Assembly: GCF_017086445.1 (NCBI RefSeq)
Contig: NZ_CP070968.1
Location: 1,612,001 to 1,676,000, forward strand
DNA: 64,000 nucleotides
Direction: 5' to 3'
Source: Brevundimonas fontaquae
GTDB taxonomy: Bacteria; Pseudomonadota; Alphaproteobacteria; Caulobacterales; Caulobacteraceae
Both the position numbers and the translations under genes were made by a program. The notes under the pieces were generated by a model that searched no databases, was not told the origin of the DNA, and was given only the letters and a program-made list of their open reading frames with translations. Shown here one piece after another: positions 7,804-16,078 of the stretch; the stretch's first letter is position 1; each line of letters opens with the position of its first letter.

Positions 7804-8950
7804 TCAACGAAACAAACCATTCCGGTTTGTGCATCAGTTGATTTGTGTCTTGTCCAACGATCTTGACAGCATCCCGTGCGTGCTCATGCGAGGCGGTACC
7901 TCCAAAGGTCCCTTTTTCCTCGCAAGCGACCTGCCGTCCGACGCCAAAGATCGCGACGCCGCCTTGATGGCGGTCATGGGTTCGGGACATCCGCTGCAGA
8001 TCGACGGGATCGGCGGTGGAAACCCGCTGACCAGCAAGGTCGCCATCGTGTCTCGCTCGAACCACGAGCGGGCTGATGTCGACTACCTGTTCGCGCAGGT
8101 CCGTGTGGACGAGCAGATCGTCGATCTGACACCGAACTGCGGAAACATGCTGGCCGCTGTCGGTCCCTTCGCCATTGAGGCCGGTCTCGTCTCGCCGACC
8201 GAGGGTGAAACGCGGGTCGTGATCTACAATGTGAATACCGACAAGCTGATTGAGGCCCACGTCCCGACAGAAGCTGGCCGGGTCACCTATCTCGGCGACG
8301 CCGAGATCGCGGGAGCGCCCGGGACGGCCGCGCCGATCTCCCTGTCTTTCGCCGATGCCGCCGGCACACTGACGGGCAAGCTGCTGCCCACGGGACTGAC
8401 CAGCGAAACCGTAGACGGTGTGCGGATCAGCTGCTTCGACTGTGCGATTCCCATGGTGTTGATCAACGCAAGCGACCTTGGCGTCACCGGCGGAGAAACC
8501 CCTGCGCAACTCGACGCCGACCCGGATTTCATGGCGCGGCTTGAGACGATCAGGCTCGTCGCGGCGGATCGGATGGGTATCGCCAATGCCAGCGGACGCG
8601 TGGTTCCGAAGCCTGTCCTGGTGTCTGCACCTTCAGACGGCGGCACGATCCGGGCGCGCTATTTCATGCCGCACTCGTGTCACACCGCCCTGGCCACCAC
8701 CGGCGCCGTGGGCATTGCTACGGCGTGCGCTACTCCGGGCACCGTCGCCGCAGATCTGGTCGGGCGGATCGAGACACCCTCGGTCGTCACCATCGAACAC
8801 CCGAGCGGCACGCTGGAAGTCAGCCTTACGCGCGATGAGCGCGGTGAGATCGTCGCCGGTCTGGTCCGCACAGCCCGCCGCCTGTTTGAGGGCCGCGTAT
8901 TCCTGAAGCCTCTGTCGCATGGACAGGAGAACTGGACCGCCGCCGCTTAA
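7790..8950 (+). CDS. PrpF/GalD-family isomerase (4-oxalomesaconate tautomerase or aconitate isomerase-like)
   Basis: Up to 386 residues. The N-terminal signature CVLMRGGTSKGPFFLASDLP, then QIDGIGGGNPLTSKVAIVS and the later PNCGNMLAAVGPFA, are those of the PrpF family: diaminopimelate-epimerase-fold enzymes that shift double bonds in tricarboxylates (2-methylaconitate isomerase PrpF, 4-oxalomesaconate tautomerase GalD). Catalytic cysteines are plausible at PNCGN and in the SCHTALATTGA segment. The ATG at 7790 lies in operator-like DNA and gives a tail absent from relatives, so a GTG or TTG near 7829-7850 is an alternative start. It leads into an ABC importer, arguing that it processes the imported acid. 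Whether it is GalD or PrpF cannot be settled by eye. Confidence 0.8.
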   Translation: MRIASQRNKPFRFVHQLICVLSNDLDSIPCVLMRGGTSKGPFFLASDLPSDAKDRDAALMAVMGSGHPLQIDGIGGGNPLTSKVAIVSRSNHERADVDYLFAQVRVDEQIVDLTPNCGNMLAAVGPFAIEAGLVSPTEGETRVVIYNVNTDKLIEAHVPTEAGRVTYLGDAEIAGAPGTAAPISLSFADAAGTLTGKLLPTGLTSETVDGVRISCFDCAIPMVLINASDLGVTGGETPAQLDADPDFMARLETIRLVAADRMGIANASGRVVPKPVLVSAPSDGGTIRARYFMPHSCHTALATTGAVGIATACATPGTVAADLVGRIETPSVVTIEHPSGTLEVSLTRDERGEIVAGLVRTARRLFEGRVFLKPLSHGQENWTAAA

Positions 8951-9017
8951 GGCGACATCCCAAGACCAAGAGCGCCGCAAAGGCGACATCAATCACAGGG
9001 ACTGAAACGAGGAAGAG

Positions 9018-10058
9018 ATGCGTAAACTGATCCTGGCGGCCGTCTGCGCCGTAGCCTTTGCATCCGCAGGCTGTTCTAAAACCGATGGCCCGGCGGGCGA
9101 GGTCGCCACCGTGCGCATGAGCGTGGGCTCCTACAACCTCAACAATCTTCCGTTCTTCGTGGCGGCCGCCAACGGCTATTTCAAGGACGAAGGGTTGGAC
9201 GTCCGCACAGAGAATTTCGCCCAGGGCGGTTCCAAAGTGCTGCAAGCCCTGGTCGCGGGTTCGACCGACGTGGCGGTCGGCTTCTACGATCACACCATTC
9301 AGATGCAGCCCAAGAACAAGGATGTGGTGGGCTTCGTCGTCCTGTCGCGCAACTCCGGCCTGGTGCTGGCGGGCGGCAAGAAGTCGACCTTCGATCCGGC
9401 TAGGCCCGAGACCATTCGCGGCGCCAAGATCGGCATCACCGCGCCAGGCTCGTCGTCGGACTTTTTCGTCCGCTACTACCTCCAGCGCCACAACATCCCT
9501 CAGGATTCCGTGTCTCTGATCGGCGTCGGATCCGGCGCCGCCGCCGTGGCTGCGCTCGAGCAGGGCAATATCGATCTGTTGGTAAACTACGATCCGGCCG
9601 CGACGCTGATCGAGGAAAAGGGCATCGGGCGCATCCTGATCGACGCCCGCAGCGATGAAGGCGCGCGCGAAGTGTACGGCGGCATCTACCCCACGTCGGT
9701 GCTCTACGCTGAGCAGCGCTTCATCGACGCCAATCCCAAGACGGTCGAGAAGATCACTCGCGCCGAACTCCGGGCCCTGCAGTTCATCCGCGATCACTCC
9801 GCGGAAGAGATCGTCGCCAGCCTGCCCTCGGACTTCATTTCCGGCGACAAGGCGACCTACACGCTGGCTGTCGAGAAGGCCAAGGCGATCTTCTCCGCCG
9901 ATGGCCGGTTCAATGCGACGGACGTTCAGACGCCCCTGCGTGTGCTGTCAGCATTCAATCCCGACGTTAAGGGCGCGAATGTCGATCTGGCCAAGACCTA
10001 CACCAACGCCTTTGTCGATCGCGCCGCCGCCTCTCCGGCCGCGGCGGTCCGACCTTGA
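9018..10058 (+). CDS. ABC transporter substrate-binding lipoprotein (NMT1/SsuA-like)
   Basis: 346 residues. A lipoprotein signal ends in FASAGC, so Cys19 should be lipidated. The mature part matches the NMT1/SsuA/TauA class of solute-binding proteins: NLPFFVAAANGYFKDEGLDV, then LVAGSTDVAVGFYDH, then GAKIGITAPGSSSDFFVRYYL. This class delivers sulfonates, pyrimidine precursors, aromatic acids or other small organics to SsuBC/TauBC-like transporters. A good ribosome-binding site (GAGGAAGAG) precedes the ATG at 9018. It follows the isomerase by 67 bp and runs into the ATPase gene. An organic acid ligand is inferred from the isomerase. Confidence 0.85.
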   Translation: MRKLILAAVCAVAFASAGCSKTDGPAGEVATVRMSVGSYNLNNLPFFVAAANGYFKDEGLDVRTENFAQGGSKVLQALVAGSTDVAVGFYDHTIQMQPKNKDVVGFVVLSRNSGLVLAGGKKSTFDPARPETIRGAKIGITAPGSSSDFFVRYYLQRHNIPQDSVSLIGVGSGAAAVAALEQGNIDLLVNYDPAATLIEEKGIGRILIDARSDEGAREVYGGIYPTSVLYAEQRFIDANPKTVEKITRAELRALQFIRDHSAEEIVASLPSDFISGDKATYTLAVEKAKAIFSADGRFNATDVQTPLRVLSAFNPDVKGANVDLAKTYTNAFVDRAAASPAAAVRP

Positions 10059-10090
10059 GTTCAACCCCAGTTAAACAGAAAGGGCCGGGA

Positions 10091-10927
10091 ATGGCTTCCG
10101 CTGTACTGAAGATGCCGACGCCGATCCGACCGGCTAAGCATCCCAAACCGATGGTCTGCATCGACGACGTCACCATGGCGTTCGGTGATTTCGTCGCCAC
10201 GGAAAACGTCAACATCACGGTAGCCGACGGCGAGTTCGTCTCGGTCGTCGGTCCGACGGGGTGCGGCAAAAGCACCATCCTGAATGCGGTCGCGGGCCTT
10301 CTTAAGCCGGCGAAGGGCTCTGTGACCATCGATGGTCAGCCGGTTTCAGGAATCCAGGGCGACATCGGCTATCTGTTCCAGCAGGAGGCGTTGCTGCCCT
10401 GGAAGACGGCCTTCGAGAACGTCGAGCTGGGGCTCAAATTCCGGTCTGACATCTCCAAAGCCGAACGTGCCGAGAAAGTCGACGCGTGGTTGGCCAAGGT
10501 GGGTCTGGCCGGATTTGGAAAACGCTATCCGCACCAGTTGTCCGGCGGCCAGCGCAAGCGCGTTCAGATGGCCCAGGCCCTGATCACCGAACCCAAGGTG
10601 ATCCTGATGGACGAACCCTTTTCGGCTTTGGACATCCACACCCGCCACCTGATGCAGAACGAGCTTTTGCGGCTTTGGCAGGAAGATCGGCGCGCAGTGA
10701 TCATGATCACTCACGATCTGGACGAGGCCATCGCCTTGGGCGACCGCGTCGTCGTCCTGGCCTCCGGTCCACGCAGCAGTGTGGTCGAGAGCTTCCCGGT
10801 CGATCTGGAGCGGCCGCGTGATGTGGCCGAAATCAAGCTCGATCAACGATTCACAGATCTGTACCGCGACATCTGGGCCTGCCTGCGCGGCGAAGTGGAG
10901 AAAAGCTATGCACGTCCTGAAAAATGA
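10091..10927 (+). CDS. ABC transporter ATP-binding protein (SsuB/TauB-like)
   Basis: 278 residues with a complete ABC ATPase set in order: Walker A GPTGCGKST, Q-loop FQQEALLPW, signature LSGGQRKRVQMAQAL, Walker B VILMDEPFSALD and the switch histidine ITHDLDEA. The order and sequence type fit the nitrate/sulfonate/taurine importer family. The reading frame extends upstream to a TTG at 10055, but the ATG at 10091 follows AAAGGGCCGGG and is preferred. The last 20 bp overlap the start of the permease gene. It works with the binding lipoprotein at 9018 and the permease at 10908. Confidence 0.9.
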   Translation: MASAVLKMPTPIRPAKHPKPMVCIDDVTMAFGDFVATENVNITVADGEFVSVVGPTGCGKSTILNAVAGLLKPAKGSVTIDGQPVSGIQGDIGYLFQQEALLPWKTAFENVELGLKFRSDISKAERAEKVDAWLAKVGLAGFGKRYPHQLSGGQRKRVQMAQALITEPKVILMDEPFSALDIHTRHLMQNELLRLWQEDRRAVIMITHDLDEAIALGDRVVVLASGPRSSVVESFPVDLERPRDVAEIKLDQRFTDLYRDIWACLRGEVEKSYARPEK

Positions 10928-11690
10928 ACGCGCGATGCAGATCGCCCTGGCGATCTTCATCTTCGGCGGATGGCAGCTTGGGGTGATGACGGGCGTCATC
11001 GACAAGTTCTTCTTCCCCGCTCCCAGCGATATCGGCCTCCAAATCTGGAACTGGGTGTCCGATCCCAGCTTCTTCCACCACGTCGTCATCACACTGACCG
11101 AGACGGTGTTGGGCTACATCATCGGCACGATGCTTGGTGTCGCCGCAGGCGTCTGGTTGGGGCTCAGCCCGATGGCCGCCCGGATTCTTGATCCCTTCAT
11201 CAAGGGTTTCAACGCCATCCCGCGCGTGGTCTTGGCGCCGATCTTCGTGCTGTGGCTGGGCTTGGGTCTGTGGTCCAAGGTCGCCTTGGCGGTGACGCTC
11301 GTCTTCTTCATCACCTTCTTCAACGCCATGCAGGGCGTGCGTGAGGTTAACCCGGCCGTTCTGGCCAACGCCCGCATCCTGGGCGCCAAACGTTCGGATC
11401 TGCTGGTTCACGTCTACTTCCCGGCGGCGGCGAGCTGGATCCTGTCGTCCCTGCGGACCTCCGTCGGCTTTGCGGTCGTCGGCGCCATCATCGGCGAATA
11501 TCTCGGCGCGTCGGCCGGACTTGGGTATCTGATTGCTCAGGCCGAGGGCAACTTCAACTCAGTGGGCGTCTTCGCCGGCATCATCATCCTGGCCGTTTTC
11601 GTCCTCTTCATTGACCGACTGCTGGACGTTGCTGAAAACCGCCTGATCACGTGGCGGCCGCGCGCAGACGCCAAGCCCGCCACTCTCTGA
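10908..11690 (+). CDS. ABC transporter permease (SsuC/TauC-like)
   Basis: 260 residues with about six membrane spans. The cytoplasmic coupling loop characteristic of binding-protein-dependent permeases (EAA-type: NARILGAKRSDLLVHVYFPA) is followed by the usual final helices (ASWILSSLRTSVGFAVVGAI). The ATG at 10908 follows GGAGAAAAG and overlaps the ATPase gene by 20 bp, so the three transport genes are coupled. It forms the channel through which the solute bound by the lipoprotein crosses the inner membrane. A GC-rich hairpin follows (11698-11723). Confidence 0.9.
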   Translation: MHVLKNERAMQIALAIFIFGGWQLGVMTGVIDKFFFPAPSDIGLQIWNWVSDPSFFHHVVITLTETVLGYIIGTMLGVAAGVWLGLSPMAARILDPFIKGFNAIPRVVLAPIFVLWLGLGLWSKVALAVTLVFFITFFNAMQGVREVNPAVLANARILGAKRSDLLVHVYFPAAASWILSSLRTSVGFAVVGAIIGEYLGASAGLGYLIAQAEGNFNSVGVFAGIIILAVFVLFIDRLLDVAENRLITWRPRADAKPATL

Positions 11691-11697
11691 CGACGAC

Positions 11698-11723
11698 CCC
11701 GCCCGGGCGCCACCCCGGGCGGG
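11698..11723 (+). terminator. GC-rich hairpin after ABC operon
   Basis: CCCGCCCGGG (11698-11707) and CCCGGGCGGG (11714-11723) form a perfect 10-bp stem with a 6-base loop, eight bases after the permease stop. There is no T-run. It may attenuate read-through into the porin gene, which has its own well-formed ribosome-binding site. Confidence 0.5.
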
Positions 11724-11796
11724 ATCCATGACGGACATGCCCGCAGCGAATGCGACGGGCCTGTTCGCGGAATTTCCAAGAATAACGACGGCCCCC

Positions 11797-11816
11797 TCGA
11801 CCGCCTCTTCGGTCGA
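11797..11816 (+). promoter_or_regulatory. Small stem-loop in the porin leader
   Basis: TCGACCG (11797-11803) pairs with CGGTCGA (11810-11816) across a 6-base loop, 30 bp before the porin start codon. It could influence leader folding or stability. No regulatory role can be claimed from sequence alone. Confidence 0.25.
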
Positions 11817-11846
11817 TCGAGAGCCTGCGCCCTGGGAGGAGCAACC

Positions 11847-13235
11847 ATGTTCAAGAGCACTCTAATCGTGTCCGTCGCCGCCTCTGCTCTGGCGACAGCG
11901 TCGGGCGCCCATGCCCAGTCGGTCAACGAGGCGGATCTCGCAGCGATCGTCCAGGCCCAGGCGCGAACCATCGCCGCGCTGGAGGCGCGGCTGGACGCCC
12001 TGGAATCCAAGCCGCAGCCGGCACCGCCGGCCGCAGCCGTTGCGACGCCTCCCGCCCCGCAAGTCGCCGCCGCCGCGCCGCCGCGTCCGGACCTTCGGAT
12101 CGATTGGAGCAAGGGCGCGCCAGAGTTTGCACAAGGCGGCGCATCGTTTCGCCTACGTGGACGGGTGCAGGTCGATGCATCAAGCACGTCGGGATCGGAC
12201 TTCGCCGACCGCAATATTTCCGGCACCGAACTTCGCGCGATCCGGCTGGGCGCCGAGGGCGCCATTTCACCCAATGTCCGCTATGCCGTGGAAGCTGAGC
12301 TGACGGACAACGTCGTCAGTGTGCGTTCCGCCAATATCGAGCTGCTCAAGAAATTCGGCGACGTTGAGGGGTCGCTCACCATCGGTCAGAGGCTGAACGA
12401 CCGGAGTCTGGATGGGGCGTCGGGCGTCATCTCGGTTCCGTTCGTCGAACGAAACGCAGTCGGAACGGCCATCGGCGCCCAGAAGGGATCCTTCGGCGTA
12501 GGGCTTACAGGCCGCCTGACAGGCTCCAACTGGCACATGACAGCGGCGATCACCGGCGAGGATCTGTCCAATGCCGGGGACAACAACGACACCTTCACCG
12601 TCACCACTCGCGCCCACTGGAATCCGGTCAAGACATCTGACGTCATCCTGCATCTTGGCGGTTGGGCCTTCTACGAGAACTATCCCCGAACGCTCAACTC
12701 AATCTCGCGCAACGCCTATATCGCCGGTCATTTCAATGATCTGGTCCGCAGCTCGAGCGGCGCGCTCGTGGCGCCCGAGCATGGATCGGCCTACGGGGTG
12801 GAAGCCGGGGCTTTCGGGCGCGCCTGGATCTATGCCGAAGCTGGCCGCCGCACGGTTGAAGGCGGGCCTGTAACCGGTCGCTACGCTGTCGACCAAAACG
12901 CCTGGTCCTTGGCGGGCGGCTGGTTCCTCACGCCGGATAAGGCGGGATATTCAGCCAAGACCGGCGCCTGGTCGCGCACGACGGTGCACTCGCCCGTGAC
13001 GGAGGGCGGAACCGGCGCGTGGGAAGTTCTGGCGCGCTATGATGCCTACGATTTCACCGACGCACCGACTGGCGGGGACGCCACGGCTGTGACGCTCGGC
13101 GTGAACTGGTATTGGACGAGCCAACTCCGCTTCATGCTGAACGCCACCCGGTGGGAAACAGACAACCGGACCGGCGCCTTCCAGGGCGCAGACACGGGGA
13201 CCACAGTCGTGGTGAGGTCCGCGCTGAGTTTCTAA
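11847..13235 (+). CDS. Outer-membrane porin (phosphate-selective porin O/P family type)
   Basis: 462 residues: a signal peptide ending at AHAQS, a short N-terminal coiled coil (ADLAAIVQAQARTIAALEAR and following), an Ala/Pro linker, then a long beta-barrel region of alternating aromatic strands ending in a terminal Phe (SALSF), as expected for an outer-membrane protein. The layout (coiled coil, SFRLRGRVQVDA, EAELTDN) resembles the OprO/OprP-type porins. The ribosome-binding site GGGAGGAG is strong. Its position after the ABC operon suggests that it is the outer-membrane entry for the same solute, separated by a hairpin and so perhaps differently expressed. Confidence 0.8.
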   Translation: MFKSTLIVSVAASALATASGAHAQSVNEADLAAIVQAQARTIAALEARLDALESKPQPAPPAAAVATPPAPQVAAAAPPRPDLRIDWSKGAPEFAQGGASFRLRGRVQVDASSTSGSDFADRNISGTELRAIRLGAEGAISPNVRYAVEAELTDNVVSVRSANIELLKKFGDVEGSLTIGQRLNDRSLDGASGVISVPFVERNAVGTAIGAQKGSFGVGLTGRLTGSNWHMTAAITGEDLSNAGDNNDTFTVTTRAHWNPVKTSDVILHLGGWAFYENYPRTLNSISRNAYIAGHFNDLVRSSSGALVAPEHGSAYGVEAGAFGRAWIYAEAGRRTVEGGPVTGRYAVDQNAWSLAGGWFLTPDKAGYSAKTGAWSRTTVHSPVTEGGTGAWEVLARYDAYDFTDAPTGGDATAVTLGVNWYWTSQLRFMLNATRWETDNRTGAFQGADTGTTVVVRSALSF

Positions 13236-13252
13236 TCACCTTGCATAGCGAC

Positions 13253-13285
13253 GCGCTGTCCAGCAAAGCTCTCGCTGGACAGCGC
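13253..13285 (+). terminator. Stem-loop terminator after porin gene
   Basis: GCGCTGTCCAGC (13253-13264) and its exact complement GCTGGACAGCGC (13274-13285) form a 12-bp stem with a 9-base loop, 18 bp after the porin stop codon. The tract after it is AAATGGTTCTG, not a clean U-run, so termination may be partial. Confidence 0.65.
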
Positions 13286-13390
13286 AAATGGTTCTGCTTG
13301 ATGGTGCAGCCAATGCTCGCACGGCGCGAGCGAACCGTTGGTGCTGGACCAAAGCGGCATTGTCATTCTCGGCCTGGGAGCCCCCTGCGC

Positions 13391-13663
13391 TCAGCAGAGC
13401 TTGGTGACCTCCAATAGCTGACAGATCCAACGCCTTCCGTTTGTCGATTCAGCCCATGCCGGCGCTTTTCGTCGGCCGTTGAAAATGGCTTTCGAGTGGC
13501 CGTGAACGCCCACAAGAGTGTATTTTAGATCTGAACGATCGAATGATTTTTGCTTAATATTGGTAACGTCATAGATGTTCGATATCGTTCCCAACCTCAG
13601 CAGAAAGACGTTGTAGTCGATGGAATAGCCGGGAACCCCATTCCAGCTCTCATTGATAATCAT
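13391..13663 (-). CDS. Possible small hypothetical protein
   Basis: A 90-codon frame from the ATG at 13663 whose translation (MIINESWNGVPGYSIDY, then LGTISNIYDVTNIKQKSFD) is less Arg/Ala-biased than chance frames in this GC-rich genome, and it sits in an AT-richer patch. GGTGGG just upstream may be a weak ribosome-binding site. I recognise no family, and it may be a fragment of a transferred gene. Confidence 0.25.
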   Translation of the reverse strand: MIINESWNGVPGYSIDYNVFLLRLGTISNIYDVTNIKQKSFDRSDLKYTLVGVHGHSKAIFNGRRKAPAWAESTNGRRWICQLLEVTKLC

Positions 13664-14045
13664 TTTGACCCACCGCACCCCACCCTTTGCGGGGTGGCCT
13701 GCAGTCGACCTCCAAGCGCCGCTATCTGGGCTGAGTGCTGTTGATCCGCGGATGCTCGACCCAGCCGTACCGCCCCACAAGCACTGCCCTGACCTCAAGA
13801 GTGGTAACCGGACGTCAGCATGTCGCGCTGGATGCCCGACACCTGCCGGTGCAGCAACGTCCGCTGTCGGCGCGATGCCGAGCCTAGGGCTTCCCCGGTG
13901 TGACGTTCGGGCGATCTGCGCCAGACGCTCGACGCATCACGCCAGTACAGAAAATGTCTGTCGCCATCGGCAGGCCTTCGTTCTAGCCTGACGACGCTGC
14001 AATCAAAGGCGGATAAGCCGCTGGATCAGCAAGAGGAAACACACA

Positions 14046-14309
14046 ATGCGCATCCTGTACATCGCCGCTGCGGCCGCCTTGGCCTTGGCGGCCTGCTCCG
14101 ACCGTACCGAGAAAAACGCCGCCGCCACCGCGGAAAACGCCGGCGACACCGTCGCCTCGGCGGCCAGCGACACAGCCGCGAATGCAGATGCCGCCGCCGA
14201 CGCGACCGCGGCTGCGGCCAAGGACGCGGCAGCCGACGCCGACGCGGCCGCCGATACCGCGGCGCGCAAGACCGATGCGGCGGCCGACGCCGCAGCGCGG
14301 ACCCAATAA
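14046..14309 (+). CDS. Small Ala/Asp-rich lipoprotein
   Basis: 87 residues. A lipoprotein signal with lipobox LAAC (Cys18) is followed by a low-complexity, helix-prone mature region made of repeated Ala-Ala-Asp and Ala-Ala-Lys units. It resembles small alanine-rich lipoproteins of alphaproteobacteria that coat or link the envelope, but no function is known for this one. A ribosome-binding site (AAGAGGAAA) lies just upstream. The downstream phospholipase D gene starts about 110 bp later on the same strand. Confidence 0.6.
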   Translation: MRILYIAAAAALALAACSDRTEKNAAATAENAGDTVASAASDTAANADAAADATAAAAKDAAADADAAADTAARKTDAAADAAARTQ

Positions 14310-14418
14310 GACAAACGTCGCGACGCTGCCGATGCATTTCGGCGGCGTCGCGTCACCTTCTAGATGCTGTAGTTCGTGCGACCGGCTCACCGGGCGATTT
14401 TTGTCGGGAGACGTCGAG

Positions 14419-15951
14419 ATGCTGGAAGTCGGAACCACCTGCTGGCGCGCCGAAGTCGCGCCCCGCGCCGCGCTACTGGTAGACATGGAGCCTTATCTGG
14501 CGGCAGCAAAGGTGGCGATGAGCCAAGCGAGCCGGTCCATCCACTTCCTGAACTGGGCCTTTGATCCCGACACCATCCTTGATCACGAGCCGACGGACGG
14601 TTCGGGTCCGCAAACAATCGGCCGCTTCCTCAGAGATCTGTCCGAGGCCCGGCCGGACCTCGAAATACGGATCCTGTGCTGGAAGTCGCCCGTCGCCGTT
14701 GCGGCCACTCAGCGGTTCTTTCCCTGGCGCAGTCGTCGCTTCTTCGCCGACACGCGCGTCGATTTTCGTCTGGACGGAACCTTGCCGCCAGGCGCTTCCC
14801 ACCACCAGAAGGTCATCATCGTCGATGACGCCGTGGCCTTCTGCGGCAGTTGCGACATCGGTCCCGACCGGTGGGATAGTCCCGAACACCTTCACCCCGA
14901 CCCGCGGCGGGGGAAGACGGCCAAAGGAACGCCCTGCTACGATTGCCGCCATGAGGTCATGGCGATGATCGACGGTCCGCCGGCGGCCACTCTGGGTGAT
15001 CTTTTCCGCGAACGGTGGGCGAGAGCGACCGGAGAGATGCTTGCTGCGCCGGCTGAAACGGTTTCCGACGTCTGGCCGGCCGATGTGAGGCCCGATCTGG
15101 AAAACGTCGAGATCGGCGTGTCCCGAACCCAGGCCCCGTGGAAAGATTTCCCGGAGCTGAGGCAGGGGGAGGCGGCCACCTTGGCCGCGATCGCCTCGGC
15201 CAAAACGACCCTCTATATCGAAAACCAGTATTTCACCTCGCCCATCGTCGCGGAGGCCATCGCCCAACGGCTCGATGAAGCCGACGGTCCGGAGGTGATC
15301 CTGGTGTCGACCCGGCATTCGCCAAGCTGGTTTGACCAGATGACCATGGACAAGACGCGCTCGGCGTTTCTCAAACGGCTTGAAGACGCGGACCGGCATG
15401 GGCGGTTCAGCGCCTACAGCCCCGTCACCCGCAACGGCCGGATCATCATCGTCCACGCCAAGCTCGCCGTCGTCGATGACCGTTTCGTGCGCATTGGCTC
15501 CAGCAACGTCAACAACCGATCGCAAGGCTTCGATAGCGAATGCGATCTGACCCTGGATGCGGGGTCGGACCCTGAAGGGGCGGGAGGGGCGTGTATCGGC
15601 GTGTTTCGCAACCGACTGATCGCGCACTGGCTAGGGTGCGAAGAAATGCAGGTCACGCAGGCGATAATGACCCACGGCGGCATCAGCGCCGGCATCGAAC
15701 ATCTGCGGGACGAAGGTTGGGATCGTCTGCGCCCGCTTCGATCACGCAGTCACGGCGCCTTTTCCCGGTTCGTCGCCGAACACCATCTAGGCGATCCCAT
15801 CTCGGCAGCCGACAGTCTTCGACCGTGGCGCCGACCCGCGCAGATGCGACACAAGCTTGCCGCGGCGGCGCATCGGCTGGTCCGCGCAGACATTCCGGCC
15901 CCGGACGTGCCGCTCGGCGGTTCGATCGAACCGGGCCTCGGCCAGGACTAA
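14419..15951 (+). CDS. Phospholipase D family protein
   Basis: 510 residues with two HKD catalytic motifs: HHQKVIIVDD in the first half and VHAKLAVVDD in the second, the paired HxKxxxxD arrangement of phospholipase D/cardiolipin synthase enzymes. The N-terminus lacks membrane helices, unlike typical cardiolipin synthases, and resembles cytosolic PLD-like transphosphatidylases. The reaction would be phosphodiester cleavage or transfer through a phospho-histidine. The frame is open from 14182, overlapping the lipoprotein gene, but the ATG at 14419 has GGGAG nine bases upstream and begins family-like sequence. Confidence 0.85.
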   Translation: MLEVGTTCWRAEVAPRAALLVDMEPYLAAAKVAMSQASRSIHFLNWAFDPDTILDHEPTDGSGPQTIGRFLRDLSEARPDLEIRILCWKSPVAVAATQRFFPWRSRRFFADTRVDFRLDGTLPPGASHHQKVIIVDDAVAFCGSCDIGPDRWDSPEHLHPDPRRGKTAKGTPCYDCRHEVMAMIDGPPAATLGDLFRERWARATGEMLAAPAETVSDVWPADVRPDLENVEIGVSRTQAPWKDFPELRQGEAATLAAIASAKTTLYIENQYFTSPIVAEAIAQRLDEADGPEVILVSTRHSPSWFDQMTMDKTRSAFLKRLEDADRHGRFSAYSPVTRNGRIIIVHAKLAVVDDRFVRIGSSNVNNRSQGFDSECDLTLDAGSDPEGAGGACIGVFRNRLIAHWLGCEEMQVTQAIMTHGGISAGIEHLRDEGWDRLRPLRSRSHGAFSRFVAEHHLGDPISAADSLRPWRRPAQMRHKLAAAAHRLVRADIPAPDVPLGGSIEPGLGQD

Positions 15952-16078
15952 CCTTGGATGCTGGCGACCGCTTACTCTTGAAACCTATCGGTTAGGCGTA
16001 CGAACCTGTCTTCGTTGTCACTTGGTTGAGCCTCATGAAGCTGCCTATGAATCTGGGCGTCCCAACCGAGCCATTCAA

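Larger units (their letters stand above)
13236..14045. other. Intergenic region, at most one small doubtful ORF
   Basis: About 810 bp between the porin and the small lipoprotein gene. It opens with a terminator hairpin (13253-13285). The middle (13450-13670) is AT-richer than the rest of the window and holds one possible minus-strand ORF, listed separately. The right part (13750-14040) shows no convincing coding frame. Confidence 0.5.
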
